In this document: positions 33,905 to 43,310 of the stretch, one piece after another
Layout of the letters: the number at the start of each line of letters is the position of its first letter
How positions within the stretch are numbered: position 1 is the stretch's first letter
Origin: Streblospio benedicti
Lineage: Eukaryota > Annelida > Polychaeta > Spionida > Spionidae
Length of the DNA: 64,000 nucleotides
Direction: 5' to 3'
Assembly: GCA_019095985.1 (NCBI GenBank)
Contig: CM032662.1
Coordinates: 5,271,049-5,335,048 of the forward strand
Notes under the pieces: generated by a model
Databases searched by the model: none
Seen by the model: the letters and a program-made list of their open reading frames with translations, nothing else
What the model was told of the DNA's origin: nothing
Made by a program: the position numbers and the translations under genes

Positions 33905-34733
33905 CGCCATAATATAGACAAAAAAGGGGGACCCGGACTAAATTAGCGCAATTAATAGTGTAAAACCTTATATAACTTACTTTGAGATGGCTTCCGCTTC
34001 TCTCATGCGCGGCATGTAAAAATCGCCGAGCAGATTCCTCTCGACCGCGGCGATGTAGGCTGTTTTGCGCTGCAGCCGCACGTAATCATCCTCCTGCTCA
34101 GGGCTCCAACACGGATAAGCTGAAAAATCGAACAAGAGAATATATGTAGCATCTCGCTTATAGTACCCATAACAAATAACATCAACTAGAGCCTGCTACA
34201 CACACCCGTACTAAGACTATAAAAACTTAGCACGCAGATACACGTCAATACCATAAATTACTGCCTTTCATAACAAGGCAAAAACATAGCGAATAAATAA
34301 CTATGTGACAGTAAAGAAATAAAAATAAAAATACAAAAGTTAATAGTTTACCTGGACCAACGTTTCTGCCTCGCACGGTTATCCATCCGCTGCCCCAGTG
34401 ACTAACATGGTTACGGCAGAAATATTCTCCCAGGGTAATATCCTTACCCTGGATGGCCACCTTGCAGCTAATGGCCACGCTTTGCTTCGGCTGTTGGTCA
34501 AAGTCCACGTAGAGGTTCACATATCCATGGTCGCTTACTAAAGCCATGTACCCGGAACCAAAGCACCGCTGGAGACATCCCTTTGACACACTATTGTAAT
34601 TCACCGTGGGATGAAGGTCAATAAACAACTCTGCTTGGCTACAACCGACCAATCCATGAAATCTGATCGTACGATCGGGATCCACCACATAACGACTCGT
34701 AGCAGATGCATTTGGTACATTAAATTGAAACAT
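33860..34733 (-). CDS. Unknown gene starting MFQFNVPN (cassette copy B)
   Basis: Minus strand. Exon 1 is 34733-34352 (382 bases, same length as copy A; donor GTAAAC), exon 2 is 34119-33981 (acceptor TTTTTCAG; donor GTAAGT) with PCWSPEQEDDYVRLQRKTAY and ERNLLGDFYMPRMREAEA. A short last exon fits at 33875-33860 (acceptor CCTGTTTAG), giving a stop a few codons on, inside the opposite-strand tail exon. Phases agree. The product is a small Cys-containing beta-rich domain followed by a charged helical part, about 180 residues. No family was recognised. This copy appears whole. Its upstream edge lies against the envelope fragment at about 34783. Confidence 0.65.
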
Positions 34734-34782
34734 GTTGAGAAACGGTGTTACCTCCACGATTGCAAATAGGAAAGTGACCAAC

Positions 34783-35523
34783 GAATACCCTATATTGGAT
34801 ACAGCGGAATTCATCCCTCAATTCAAATCAGACCTCTCTGAGATCATTATTGCTGTTGGCATAATAATATGGAACACGGGCTTGACATTGGCCTTAATAT
34901 TCATATTTGTGAGATTTCGATCCGTGTTAATGCTCGGATTAATGACCACAAATATGGCACCTGCAAATGGTTACATACTAACTCAACAGCACCCGCCAAC
35001 GGCGACTACGTTGCCCGATCACGATTACAAGATATATATCCCACCAGGGATACTGACAATGGCCAGCGTAGCTCTATTACTTATAAGCGTCAAGGCGAGC
35101 GTTAAATTATGGTCAAGATTCACGCAACCAACACCCAAGGGAGAAAAGGCCAAACTATATGTAAAGATTTTTGATGCTAATCGTACGTCCCTAATTTACT
35201 TGACAGACGTCCCGCTAGACATTAAAATAAAATTCACTGAAATACCAATCATGGAGGGATTTTCGGTTTCATACCAACGTTTGTGGCCATCTATTAATAT
35301 CAGATGGCAGCAAAAACTCTCATTCACGTATGAAGATCATGTACAAGACATACCATTGCCAAATTCAGTTACAGTGTCAATAAGGGAAAGCGAAAAACTC
35401 AACGCCATAAATTCATCACAGTTAATGACATTCTACGCGTTACTATACGTGCCAAATGAAAGTAACGTATACAGAAATTTGGAACACATAAATGAGAGAT
35501 TATGCCGACCATCTAGAATTTAA
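34783..35523 (+). pseudogene. env: Envelope C-terminal part with two membrane segments and extra domain (copy 2)
   Basis: The open frame runs from 34732, but env-like sequence begins near 34783. Seen: DLSEIIIAVGIIIWNTGLTL (first membrane segment with the shared WNT motif), a linker with GYILTQQHPP, and a second membrane segment (GILTMASVALLLISVKA). Then comes a domain of about 130 residues with LYVKIFDANRTSLIYL, PSINIRWQQKLSFTY and LMTFYALLYVPN. Here both membrane segments and the extra domain lie in one open frame. The N-terminal ectodomain is absent. Confidence 0.75.
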
Positions 35524-35693
35524 GATTCAAGAACACAATCAATTCAATTTAGAATGGTATTCACTTTATTAAACAACAACAGGTATATACCATCAACAAT
35601 AAACAATCCATACCGGAAGCATATAATCCATATTTCATATCCAGTACACATATCCATATACGTTGTATCCAGTCCAGTTTAATCCAATAGTCA
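35524..35693. other. Short AT-rich gap between convergent env and antisense gene
   Basis: Only 170 bases separate the env stop and the antisense gene stop, with CCATATCC words repeated. Convergent 3' ends this close imply overlapping transcript ends. Confidence 0.5.
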
Positions 35694-36568
35694 TTAGGGT
35701 CTGCAAAATCGGCACTCACATGTGCAAGCACCAATCACGTCCTTGAAATGAGTAACCTCATACCACCTAGCAAAATAGGGGTCGCGCGCACTAACAGCGG
35801 CCGCATGGCCAAAGTCACATCTGCACAATGCCTCACTTGGCACTTCATAGGCCGAGGGTACGCGAAAACGCCGACCGTCAAGTACGCCCCCCCGATAGCG
35901 CCTCTGCCGGACGTCGGGATACCAGGTGTAGCCCTCAACGTCCTGCGGATAGACTCGGGCCGGCGCATCGTCCATAAATTCATCATCGGTGGGAGCAGCA
36001 AGGGCAATGTTGAGGGGCGACCCATCATGCTCAACAGCCGCTTCGTCCGCATCGGATCCAGCCCCCGCATCACTTTCAGCACCCCCAGTCGCCACGTCTT
36101 CTTTAGCACTTGTAGGACTGCAACATAAAAACATATTATATTAATAACTTTTTTTCATTATGTGACAATGATACCAATTGAAATATAAATGACTTCATAT
36201 ACAATACATAATTATGCAATAATTGTACTTACTCATTGAACACTTGAAATCTGTTTCCTTCTTCATCAGTCATTACGCCAGCATCTTCTCCATCCACGGA
36301 AACAGCAGGAAGAACTTCGTCGTCGTCTTCCAACACGATAACGGAAACATCAGAATCAACGACGACTATGGGTGGGCAGTTGCCGAATGACGGCGAAACA
36401 TCAGTTTCTGCGTCCGATTGCACATCCTCCTCCACGTAATGACCCCCAATCATTACGTTCCGCCCGAAGCCCTCTTCCAATGCGAGTGCACGAGCGAACT
36501 CATACAGGCGGGCTTGGAAGCTCGAACTAACACCATGCAATTCGACGGATCCGAACACGGCACCGGCC
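35694..36568 (-). CDS. Antisense acidic gene, two exons (copy 3)
   Basis: Minus strand. Exon 1 is 36568-36233 (starts MAGAVFGSV; donor GTAAGT), exon 2 is 36117-35694 (acceptor ATGTTGCAG; stop TAA). Exon 1 shares a pattern with copy 1 (MAGAVFG, then GVS, Y-x-x-AR, GF). It then has IVVVDSD and VIVLEDDDE, two stretches that fit SUMO-interaction motifs. Exon 2 is acidic, then basic (RQRRYRGG, GRRFR), then has CRCDFGHA, DPYFARW and the tail CTCECRFCRP. The second intron of copy 1 is absent. It appears whole. No family was recognised. It lies convergent to env. Confidence 0.75.
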
Positions 36569-36659
36569 ATAATGATGAATAAGAATTCCTAGATTTTGAT
36601 ACAAGAGTGACTTGAGACTGTCTCACGAGGAGTGACAGAAAATCTGCAAGACGGATCTT

Positions 36660-36672
36660 CTATACCATAGTG
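36660..36672 (-). promoter_or_regulatory. Possible TATA-like box for antisense gene copy 3
   Basis: The minus strand reads ATGGTATAGAAGATC about 100 bases upstream of the MAGAVFG codon, at a place comparable to the TATA box of copy 1. The match to consensus is imperfect. Confidence 0.3.
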
Positions 36673-36779
36673 ACGAGGGATAAGCCACGCCCTCTGTATC
36701 AGCTACATCCTTACCTCATCCAATCAGGGCGGCGCAAAGCCATAGGACGATATGAACATTTGTATTGCCGTCTAGCGGC

Positions 36780-37490
36780 TATTATGGACACTATCATGAA
36801 TTTGTGAAATAAGAACATTGGTTTTACATAAATTAATTTTATCTTTATTCACAAAACGTATCATCATTTACTTCATTATATGTTTACAAGTATTAATGTA
36901 TTATTTTTTGTGCATTTAAACATTATATATAGATTTTTTGCTTCTTGTATTAAACGCATTTATGATTGATGTAATGCGCTATATATATATATATATATAG
37001 TAACCATGGGAATTAATCTCTGTCATTTCATTTATGATTGTTTATTGTAAAAATTATTTAGATTATGTATACCATATATGTAGTTATACTAAATAACATT
37101 GATGATTAAGTGACAACCGTTCCTTGTAAACGATTAACTCGTTGCACTCAACTAAATGCATTGTGACAAAACAAGGCTCATATGTAATGTCATAATATTT
37201 CAGATCCACGTTGCTTACTAATGTCATGATTGTATGTATTTCGTTTAACGTTTCAAATTCTTCGGTTAAATAATTCTTAATGTGTTGTTCAACAGTATAA
37301 TAAGTGAACATGTGTAGTATGTTAGCTAGAATCTTGCATATTTTTATATCCTAGTTAGTATGTAGTTCTTTTTCAATATATATTACGATAAGATTGAATG
37401 TATGTATTTGTTTAAATTCGTGCTCAAATGGTAAATTGGGATGAGGTCTAGAGGTCCTTTTGTACGTGCAAAAGTCCCTTATTTGGCGGG
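36780..37490. other. AT-rich noncoding stretch before LTR copy 2
   Basis: No gene. Contains an (AT)n tract near 36980-37000. It corresponds in place to 8040-9182 in copy 1. Confidence 0.5.
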
Positions 37491-37495
37491 GGGAT

Positions 37496-37693
37496 TGTAA
37501 TGGTAGACTTATCAGGCACCGCTTTTGCTCATACTCAAGGCAGGGACCTCCTGCCTATGAGTCTACTAGACCTCAACCCGCTCTCACTAGTCTATTGAGC
37601 TAGACGAGCACGGGATATATATACTAGAACTCGATGTAACTAGACAGTCAATAAATAGAATCAACAACTATTTCTCTTCCTTCAAATCCAACA
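37496..37693 (+). repeat. LTR (copy 2), followed by a primer-binding-site-like sequence
   Basis: Begins TGTAATGG after a G-rich tract and ends CCAACA. Contains ATATATATAC near 37615 and AATAAA at 37650. It shares AACTAGAC words and the GTCAATAAA-AGAAT core with 9199-9420. Three bases after the end comes TGGTGCTGGAACACC, which looks like a tRNA primer-binding site. That would be expected after a 5' LTR, not a 3' one. Confidence 0.6.
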
Positions 37694-37739
37694 TCTTGGT
37701 GCTGGAACACCACAGGCATTTGTTCCCATTCAACATGTG

Positions 37740-38570
37740 TTATTTTTTACGACTATAACTCCCAACTTCATGACCATGGCGTAATCTTTTTCTCCGTCTA
37801 CAACGCCGGCAGTCTACTGGATCTGATTAGCATAAACTGTTGAATTTGTGCACAACAACTTCATGTCTTACATTTGATTACAAAATTATAAGCATATGAA
37901 CTAGTCCTGCAATGACTAGTATATCAGTCAGGAGCTAGCAGGCGATTATCAGTTGAACGTTTGAATAACGTTATGAACCAGAATGGCAGCATATTGATGA
38001 AATAGCTCGGTTAAGAAGCAACTTTTCATCTTTTCACTGGTAGGCATTTTGTATAGGTTTAAATAACTCAATAACACAATAACCTGCATTTACTGAACTC
38101 TCGTGCTTGGGTTTCATTGCCAGAAATTGGGGAATGTGACTATCAATATTGATTCGACACCAAGAATCTGGGTGTGCTTTTATAACTAACCATAATGCTA
38201 ATGACTTACCTTGAATCAATGATTGGTAATGTGATTCAAAGAAATGGCCAAGTTGTAATGGCTGGCCAGAGAAATTTTCTGTGCCGGTTATCCAGACCAA
38301 ATTTTCTTCTATCGGAACACGTGAAATAGTAAATTATACTGTTAATGTAAAATGAGCATTTATATGATTTGTGACCTTATACATAATTCTAGTAGAATTT
38401 CAGATGAAAATCGTCACCCAAGGTGACAAAGCAGTGTTTACAGTAAGATCAAAATAACAACCACAATCGAACCAAGTAGGGCCCATTGTGGTCAGTGCGA
38501 TCTTGCCAAATGTCCTCTAACCCCACTCTTCTTTACTGCTGGTTTATAATGGTCTAGCTTAAGAGTTCAT
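37740..38570 (-). other. Spacer with one unrecognised minus-strand frame
   Basis: An 88-codon frame at 38300-38034 (TGTENFSGQPLQLGHFF, HPDSWCRINIDSHIPQFL) looks coding by composition but has no recognised family; it might be an exon of a mobile element gene. Nothing else is supported. Confidence 0.35.
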
Positions 38571-38579
38571 CACTATATC

Positions 38580-39330
38580 TGTCTTCATTCTAAGAATCTC
38601 AATACCCTCACGGGTATGGGCGCCTGAGGGTTCACCACCACTGGGCTCCGAGACGTGCGCCACCATCCTGACCGAGGGGCGGGGACGATCAGACGTCTCT
38701 GCTAAAGGGGTGCATCAAATAACGGCCATCCCAGCTGGACCACGCCTGCATCACGGGCTGCCCCAGCACCGTCGCGTCCGGTGGCCAACGTGTCATTGAC
38801 CCCGAATACTTGCCGCACGTCTCGCCCAGGCGGCCGTGGCGCCTACGTGCTGGGAAGGTCCCGAGAGGTGTTGGGCGAGGTTGTTTAACGCGACCGCCCG
38901 GCGATACCCATACAGAACATCTTTAAAAACTTCTCACTTTTTATTCACAGTAATATATACAGGTCATCTTTTTTTAAAAAAAAAAACAACGTTTTATTCC
39001 GCAGTAATTACGGCGTTACATACAGCGCCGTGTATTTTGTTTAAGAATGTATGGACACCTATCTATGGGTAGCTCACTCTCTTAAGTCTTTTAATGGTAA
39101 TTTTAATTTAATACGGGCGTATCACGTGCGGCACCGCTCGCCTCTCTTCTTTTCATTCCACATTTCGAGATCACCACGGACCTTCAGCGTGGAATGCCCG
39201 AAAGCGATCGTCCCATAGTAAATCCATCCCGCGCTGATTCAGTGCCATTCCTGGACGTCCCGTCTAACCGACAGAAAAAACATTTGGCCATCAAACACTG
39301 CCTCACGTGTGAATGCCCGGCTCTTTAACA
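38580..39330 (-). mobile_element. GC-rich virus-like remnants (fossil)
   Basis: Two GC-rich blocks in AT-rich DNA, with an AT-rich patch between. On the minus strand the first (about 38930-38690) encodes VFKDVLYGYRRAVALNNLAQ and QPVMQAWSSWDGRYLMHPFS. The second (about 39320-39140) encodes AGWIYYGTIAFGHSTLKVRG and DLEMWNEKKRGERC. Both look like protein ends but no family was recognised. Composition matches the polymerase fossil at 28.8-30.5 kb, so a common origin is possible. Broken. Confidence 0.35.
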
Positions 39331-39408
39331 ATTAGAGTAAAATTTGATGAAACCCTTTTTTAAAAGTAAAACGGTCCTTTTTCAATAGCTTGGCGGGCTC
39401 TGGAGTAC

Positions 39409-40110
39409 CTAAAAAGTAGTGAAGATTTTGAAAGTAATATTGAACATATGGATGGGGTTTCTGTTAATTTGATCCTTTAGTCCATGGCCAATGGTGAAGA
39501 TTTTGATGAGGATTGGTTTTTCGAGGGATTTAATATAAGCCCATATTGCTGTATATCTAATTATCAAAATGAGTGCCATGCAACCCAGCACTATGACCAA
39601 GTTTTGTAGTTGATAAGCTGTACTGTCGACATTGGATTTATTACGTACCCTTCAATTCTGGGGGTTGCTAGTAATCCTAGTAGCAGCAGTTTTCTGAGCC
39701 TTATGATAATTATTGCTATTACAATGGATATAATCGTGTTCCACACAACAATTATAGACATACCTATTACGTCTGTCAGGTCTGTATCAAATTTCTTAAC
39801 CTGAATAATTGTGTCTTGTTTGTATTCTTGCAAGTGTAGATTTTCCTCCAATTTAAATTGTGATGGATCCACTTGTTGAATTTTCGGTCTTGTTTTCTTT
39901 GAAAATTTGGTAGTTGGCAGTTTTTCGTCGACTGTACCTAGATTAATCATTTGAGGCAGGTTAACTGGGTATTCCACTTTATATGTTTGTGAAATTCTGT
40001 GACATCTGGGCTCGTAAGACGTGATAGTAAAGTGCTGCGTTATCAGTTTGCAGTCGCACGGCAGTGTTATGGTGGAATAGGAATTTAAAGTTATGGGCTG
40101 CGGGCAGCGT
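39409..40110 (-). pseudogene. env: Envelope fossil, C-terminal ectodomain and membrane segments (copy 4)
   Basis: Minus strand. Near 40100-39980: TITLPCDCKLITQHFTI, matching the LSCGCFLHN block of copy 1. Then DTDLTDVIGMSIIVVWNT (first membrane segment with the WNT motif), a second membrane segment (VIVLGCMALILIIRYTAIW) and the beginning of the extra domain (ILIKIFTIGHG). Three or more breaks. The same strand carries an integrase fragment immediately upstream. Confidence 0.75.
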
Positions 40111-40593
40111 TTTTACAGTTGATAGTCTACACAGCATAAAATGTACCTTTGCCTATTTGACATTGGCAGGGGGGCCAACGTGGTCGACAGATATTTTATA
40201 GAAATTGATTGGTACATTTTGCTCTGTTTGCCTGATTGTGTGTTCTTTATTTTGGTTAGATTTGTTACCCAAACAGGCGTGACATGCCGAAGTAAATTTT
40301 AGTACATCTTTGTGCATACCCCGCCAGACATATATGTCTTTTATTCGTTGGAGAGTGCGTGTAGCACCGGCATGTGCTACAATTTTCTTATGAAATGTAT
40401 ACAACACACATTCTTGCATGTGCTTTGGAACCACAATTTTGTAACAAACTTTGTCTATATCATTGCTAGTAATGAGAACTAATAGGTCGTCTTTTCCAAT
40501 TAAGCAATGGTTTTTGTTCCCTAGCGAACAAATTGTTTCTTGCAGCAGATTGGCTTCATTGCCAAATTTTAAGAAATTAAACAGATCTAGCAA
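40111..40593 (-). mobile_element. Ty3/Gypsy-type integrase fragment (fossil)
   Basis: Minus-strand frame with the zinc-binding HHCC module (HKKIVAHAGATRTLQRIKD, then SACHACLG) and the start of the catalytic core (ISVDHVGP), as in Ty3/Gypsy and retroviral integrases. The rest of the core is missing, and envelope sequence of the same strand follows within 40 bases. This ties the F-like envelope to a Ty3/Gypsy-type pol, although a large deletion lies between. Confidence 0.85.
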
Positions 40594-40689
40594 TTTGCCA
40601 TTTTCTTTGTTACAGAGCCAGTTGTTCTGGGGCTAATTTACACTTGGCATGGGCGCAGTTATGCGTAGCCATGCTTAACTGGTCATTAG

Positions 40690-41760
40690 TGGGGGGGGGT
40701 AGGCTGCAGATGAATCTACAAAAACTTTCGAGGTGACCACTCCGCAAGAAGCTCCAAAGTAGGGCTTCCCGCTATGGTGCGGTGACCGCAAGTACCTGGA
40801 TCTGTCAACAATAGAGTAGACAAACATAAGTATCAATGTAACATGCATAGAGAATATGTAATTCCCTTAAGGAAAAGAGTAATCAGACAATAAATTAATC
40901 ACTTATTAGACTATTTGCGGCGAGGATCACTATTGATCAAATATAAAACATACAATATAGTAAACCCTTAACAAATGGAAATATACTTGTGTATCGGCCT
41001 ACGATATTACTAATTTTTTTTTACCTCTGGGAGAAGGTTCCATCAGCTCTACCAACACCGAAAACCTCTCCAGCAGACTGCGCTGCCGGAGGGGCCACGC
41101 CTCGATGCTCGTGGGCGTCAAGAAGCGCTGAATCAAAAGAAAAATATAGTCCGTTATAAAGTCGAATAGTTAACTATCAAAACGTAATATTAAGGTTAAA
41201 AATACAAATATATAATACGTGCGAGTTGACTGTGACATCCTCTAGGGTGCCGAGGAACAATAGACAACTTATCAAAGCATTATCACCAGTTTTCTTAAGT
41301 TGAGCACTAAACTGCAATGTGTAATCCATGGTGACTCAAATTCAAATGGCAAGACTTACATATGAACAATCACAAGGAGACGAATTAATTAGAAACAGAT
41401 CTGTGGTGTCAAATGACTAAGGATATGACGTAAGACCTTATCCACCAGTAGGGCACAAACTGTTACCTAACGTCTTATCCTTAACAATCTCCCTGGTCAG
41501 GTCTGAGTGGAGGCGCAGGGCCGCGTCCATCTCCTGGTCTCTGGCGCTCAGCCCCTCCTGGCGCATCCTTTCTTCCCTCTCTTCTGCGAATTCCATGAGA
41601 TCGCGTAACCCCCCCTATTCCATCTCCTCTCTACGCGGGTTCCACCCCAATCAGGCGAAGCTTGGCTCACTGGGTGATCAGGCCCCTGCCTGTGTCACCT
41701 CTTCTTCGCTCTCGAGGATGAAACCTCGATGCATCCTAAGATGCCATAGTAGTCCACGCT
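40690..41760 (-). CDS. Possible multi-exon gene of unknown function
   Basis: Minus strand. Block about 41640-41470 has FAEEREERMRQEGLSARDQE and LRLHSDLTREIVKDK before a GTAACAG donor. Exon about 41129-41034 has acceptor TTTTGATTCAG and donor GTAAAAA. A further block near 40810-40690 follows an acceptor TATTGTTGACAG. A start with ATGGCTCAAGAAAGC lies near 41772. The charged coiled-coil style is like that behind Myb/SANT-type domains, but no domain is clear and some frames are broken. Confidence 0.35.
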
Positions 41761-41774
41761 TTCTTGAGCCATAA

Positions 41775-42440
41775 TCTGTAACCGAAAAAAAAAAAATGCT
41801 ATTTGAATTTTTTATTATCACAACCATAGGTACTTTAACAACAAGATAAAAAAATGTACTATCACTTTGATTACTTCCTCGTTAAACTGGCAACGAAATA
41901 AATGCGCAAATTGTGGTGTGTCCTAGTCTAAGTATTCTTCCAATAACTCTGTCACAAACAATTCAATTTGTCTTTGTTCCTATCACAAAATAAATGAACT
42001 TAAATACCCAGAAATTAACTTAAATAACAAGAAATGAACATAAATACCAACAATAAAAAGGATTCTATAAGAAAAAAAAATCATTTCTTTTGACAACAAT
42101 TTCTGTGCTGTATTAACATTTTATGGTAGAAAAGCCGGGAAATGGGCTATTTAAACCCCTAATTTTCAAATTTTCACGGAGGATGCCCCGGACGCCCCCT
42201 ACATAAAAACAATAATATCTAGTACTCTTTTTCATCTTTTGGAGGTTGGCAACTCTGAGAATAGAATAACCGTGATCGGGCAGAGGCTTTATCGCTGGTG
42301 GTCATGGTATTGAGCCAACGAGGTTTACCTTCGGTCACGTATTAGACTACTGTGGTGGAGCAGTGACCATACACCCGGTATAGTTTCTCAATTTACATGA
42401 GCCTATTGTGCTCGTGGTGTTTGGGAAATTTAAGTTGAGT
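41775..42440. other. AT-rich spacer
   Basis: Poly-A tracts and repeats of AACTTAAATA-CCAGAAAT type near 41995-42050; no gene. Confidence 0.5.
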
Positions 42441-42447
42441 TAGGCTG

Positions 42448-43310
42448 ATGCGGTTTGGGAGAGTTTTGTTAGAGTGCGCATGTTTTAACCCAACGCCATC
42501 ATCAATTCCCCCTTCACCCACGAGCACGGCAACCAGCCAACTAGTAATTATAACAGCAATAATGCTAGTTTGCGTGACCATCAAATATACTCACATATGG
42601 TCACTAATAAAGTCACCTACGTCATCAAACGAGTCGTGCTACTTCAACATTAAAATTTTCACAACCCAACACACATGTTTAATTAAATTAGGACATTTGC
42701 CGCTAGATGAAAGAATTAAAATACAGCAAACACCTTCAATCTCGAATTTCCAAATTACATGGAAATATCTAATACCACGTCTTCAGTTAGAGTGGGAAAA
42801 CCCTTTAAAAGGCAACATCAAAGACGATGTTTTAACCATTAATTACGCAAAGACGATTTCCACCTCGATAAGTAACTTGTACAATCTATCACAAATGAAA
42901 TCATCACAAGACATTATTTTTTACGCCATGTACAACATGGTTAAACGTGACAAAATCTTGAAAAATTTAAAACTAGATTACCCACACCAACACGAACAAA
43001 GTTAACGTATTTAGTTTTATTTCAAATATCCAAGATGTATCCATACAAATAGGAATTGGTCACAAACATAATATCCAGATTTGCAATGTATATATGTAAA
43101 TATTAGTATCTACAATGTTATCCACATAAATGTCTTGCATGTAATAATAACCACTTAAGCCTTGCAGAAGCGGCACTGACAACGGCAAAACTGAACATCA
43201 TTTAAAGTGTATCCGTGATGGAGAGACAAAAATTCACGTAGTTCTCCATTACGTACCAACTCAGCAAAATAGGGCGTGCCTCGGTGATGCAAGTGCCCCA
43301 AGGAAGTACG
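42448..43310. mobile_element. Fossil: envelope C-terminal domain and end of the antisense gene (copy 5)
   Basis: Plus strand 42448-43005 holds the second membrane segment (QLVIITAIMLVCVTIKYTHI) and the extra domain (CYFNIKIF, CLIKLGHLPLDERIK, LIPRLQLEW, DIIFYAMYN). Minus strand 43310-43144 holds the end of the antisense gene: TPYFAELVRNGELREFL and the tail CRCQCRFC. The convergent order is the same as in copies 1 and 3, with about 140 bases between the two stops. Sequence is far diverged from both, so it is a third lineage. Confidence 0.7.

Larger units (their letters stand above)
34783..37693 (+). mobile_element. Fossil of the envelope-bearing LTR element, 3' part (copy 2)
   Basis: Plus-strand order: envelope C-terminal part (to 35523), antisense gene on the minus strand (36568-35694), AT-rich stretch (36600-37490), LTR (37496-37693). 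This is the same layout as copy 1 with well-diverged sequence, so it is an independent family member rather than a recent duplicate. The 5' part is missing, replaced by the MFQF cassette. Confidence 0.75.

Noticed and set aside
41640-41775. J-domain (DnaJ) start suggested by DYYGILG
   Set aside because: Only this short match is present. The following sequence has stops and lacks the HPD motif.
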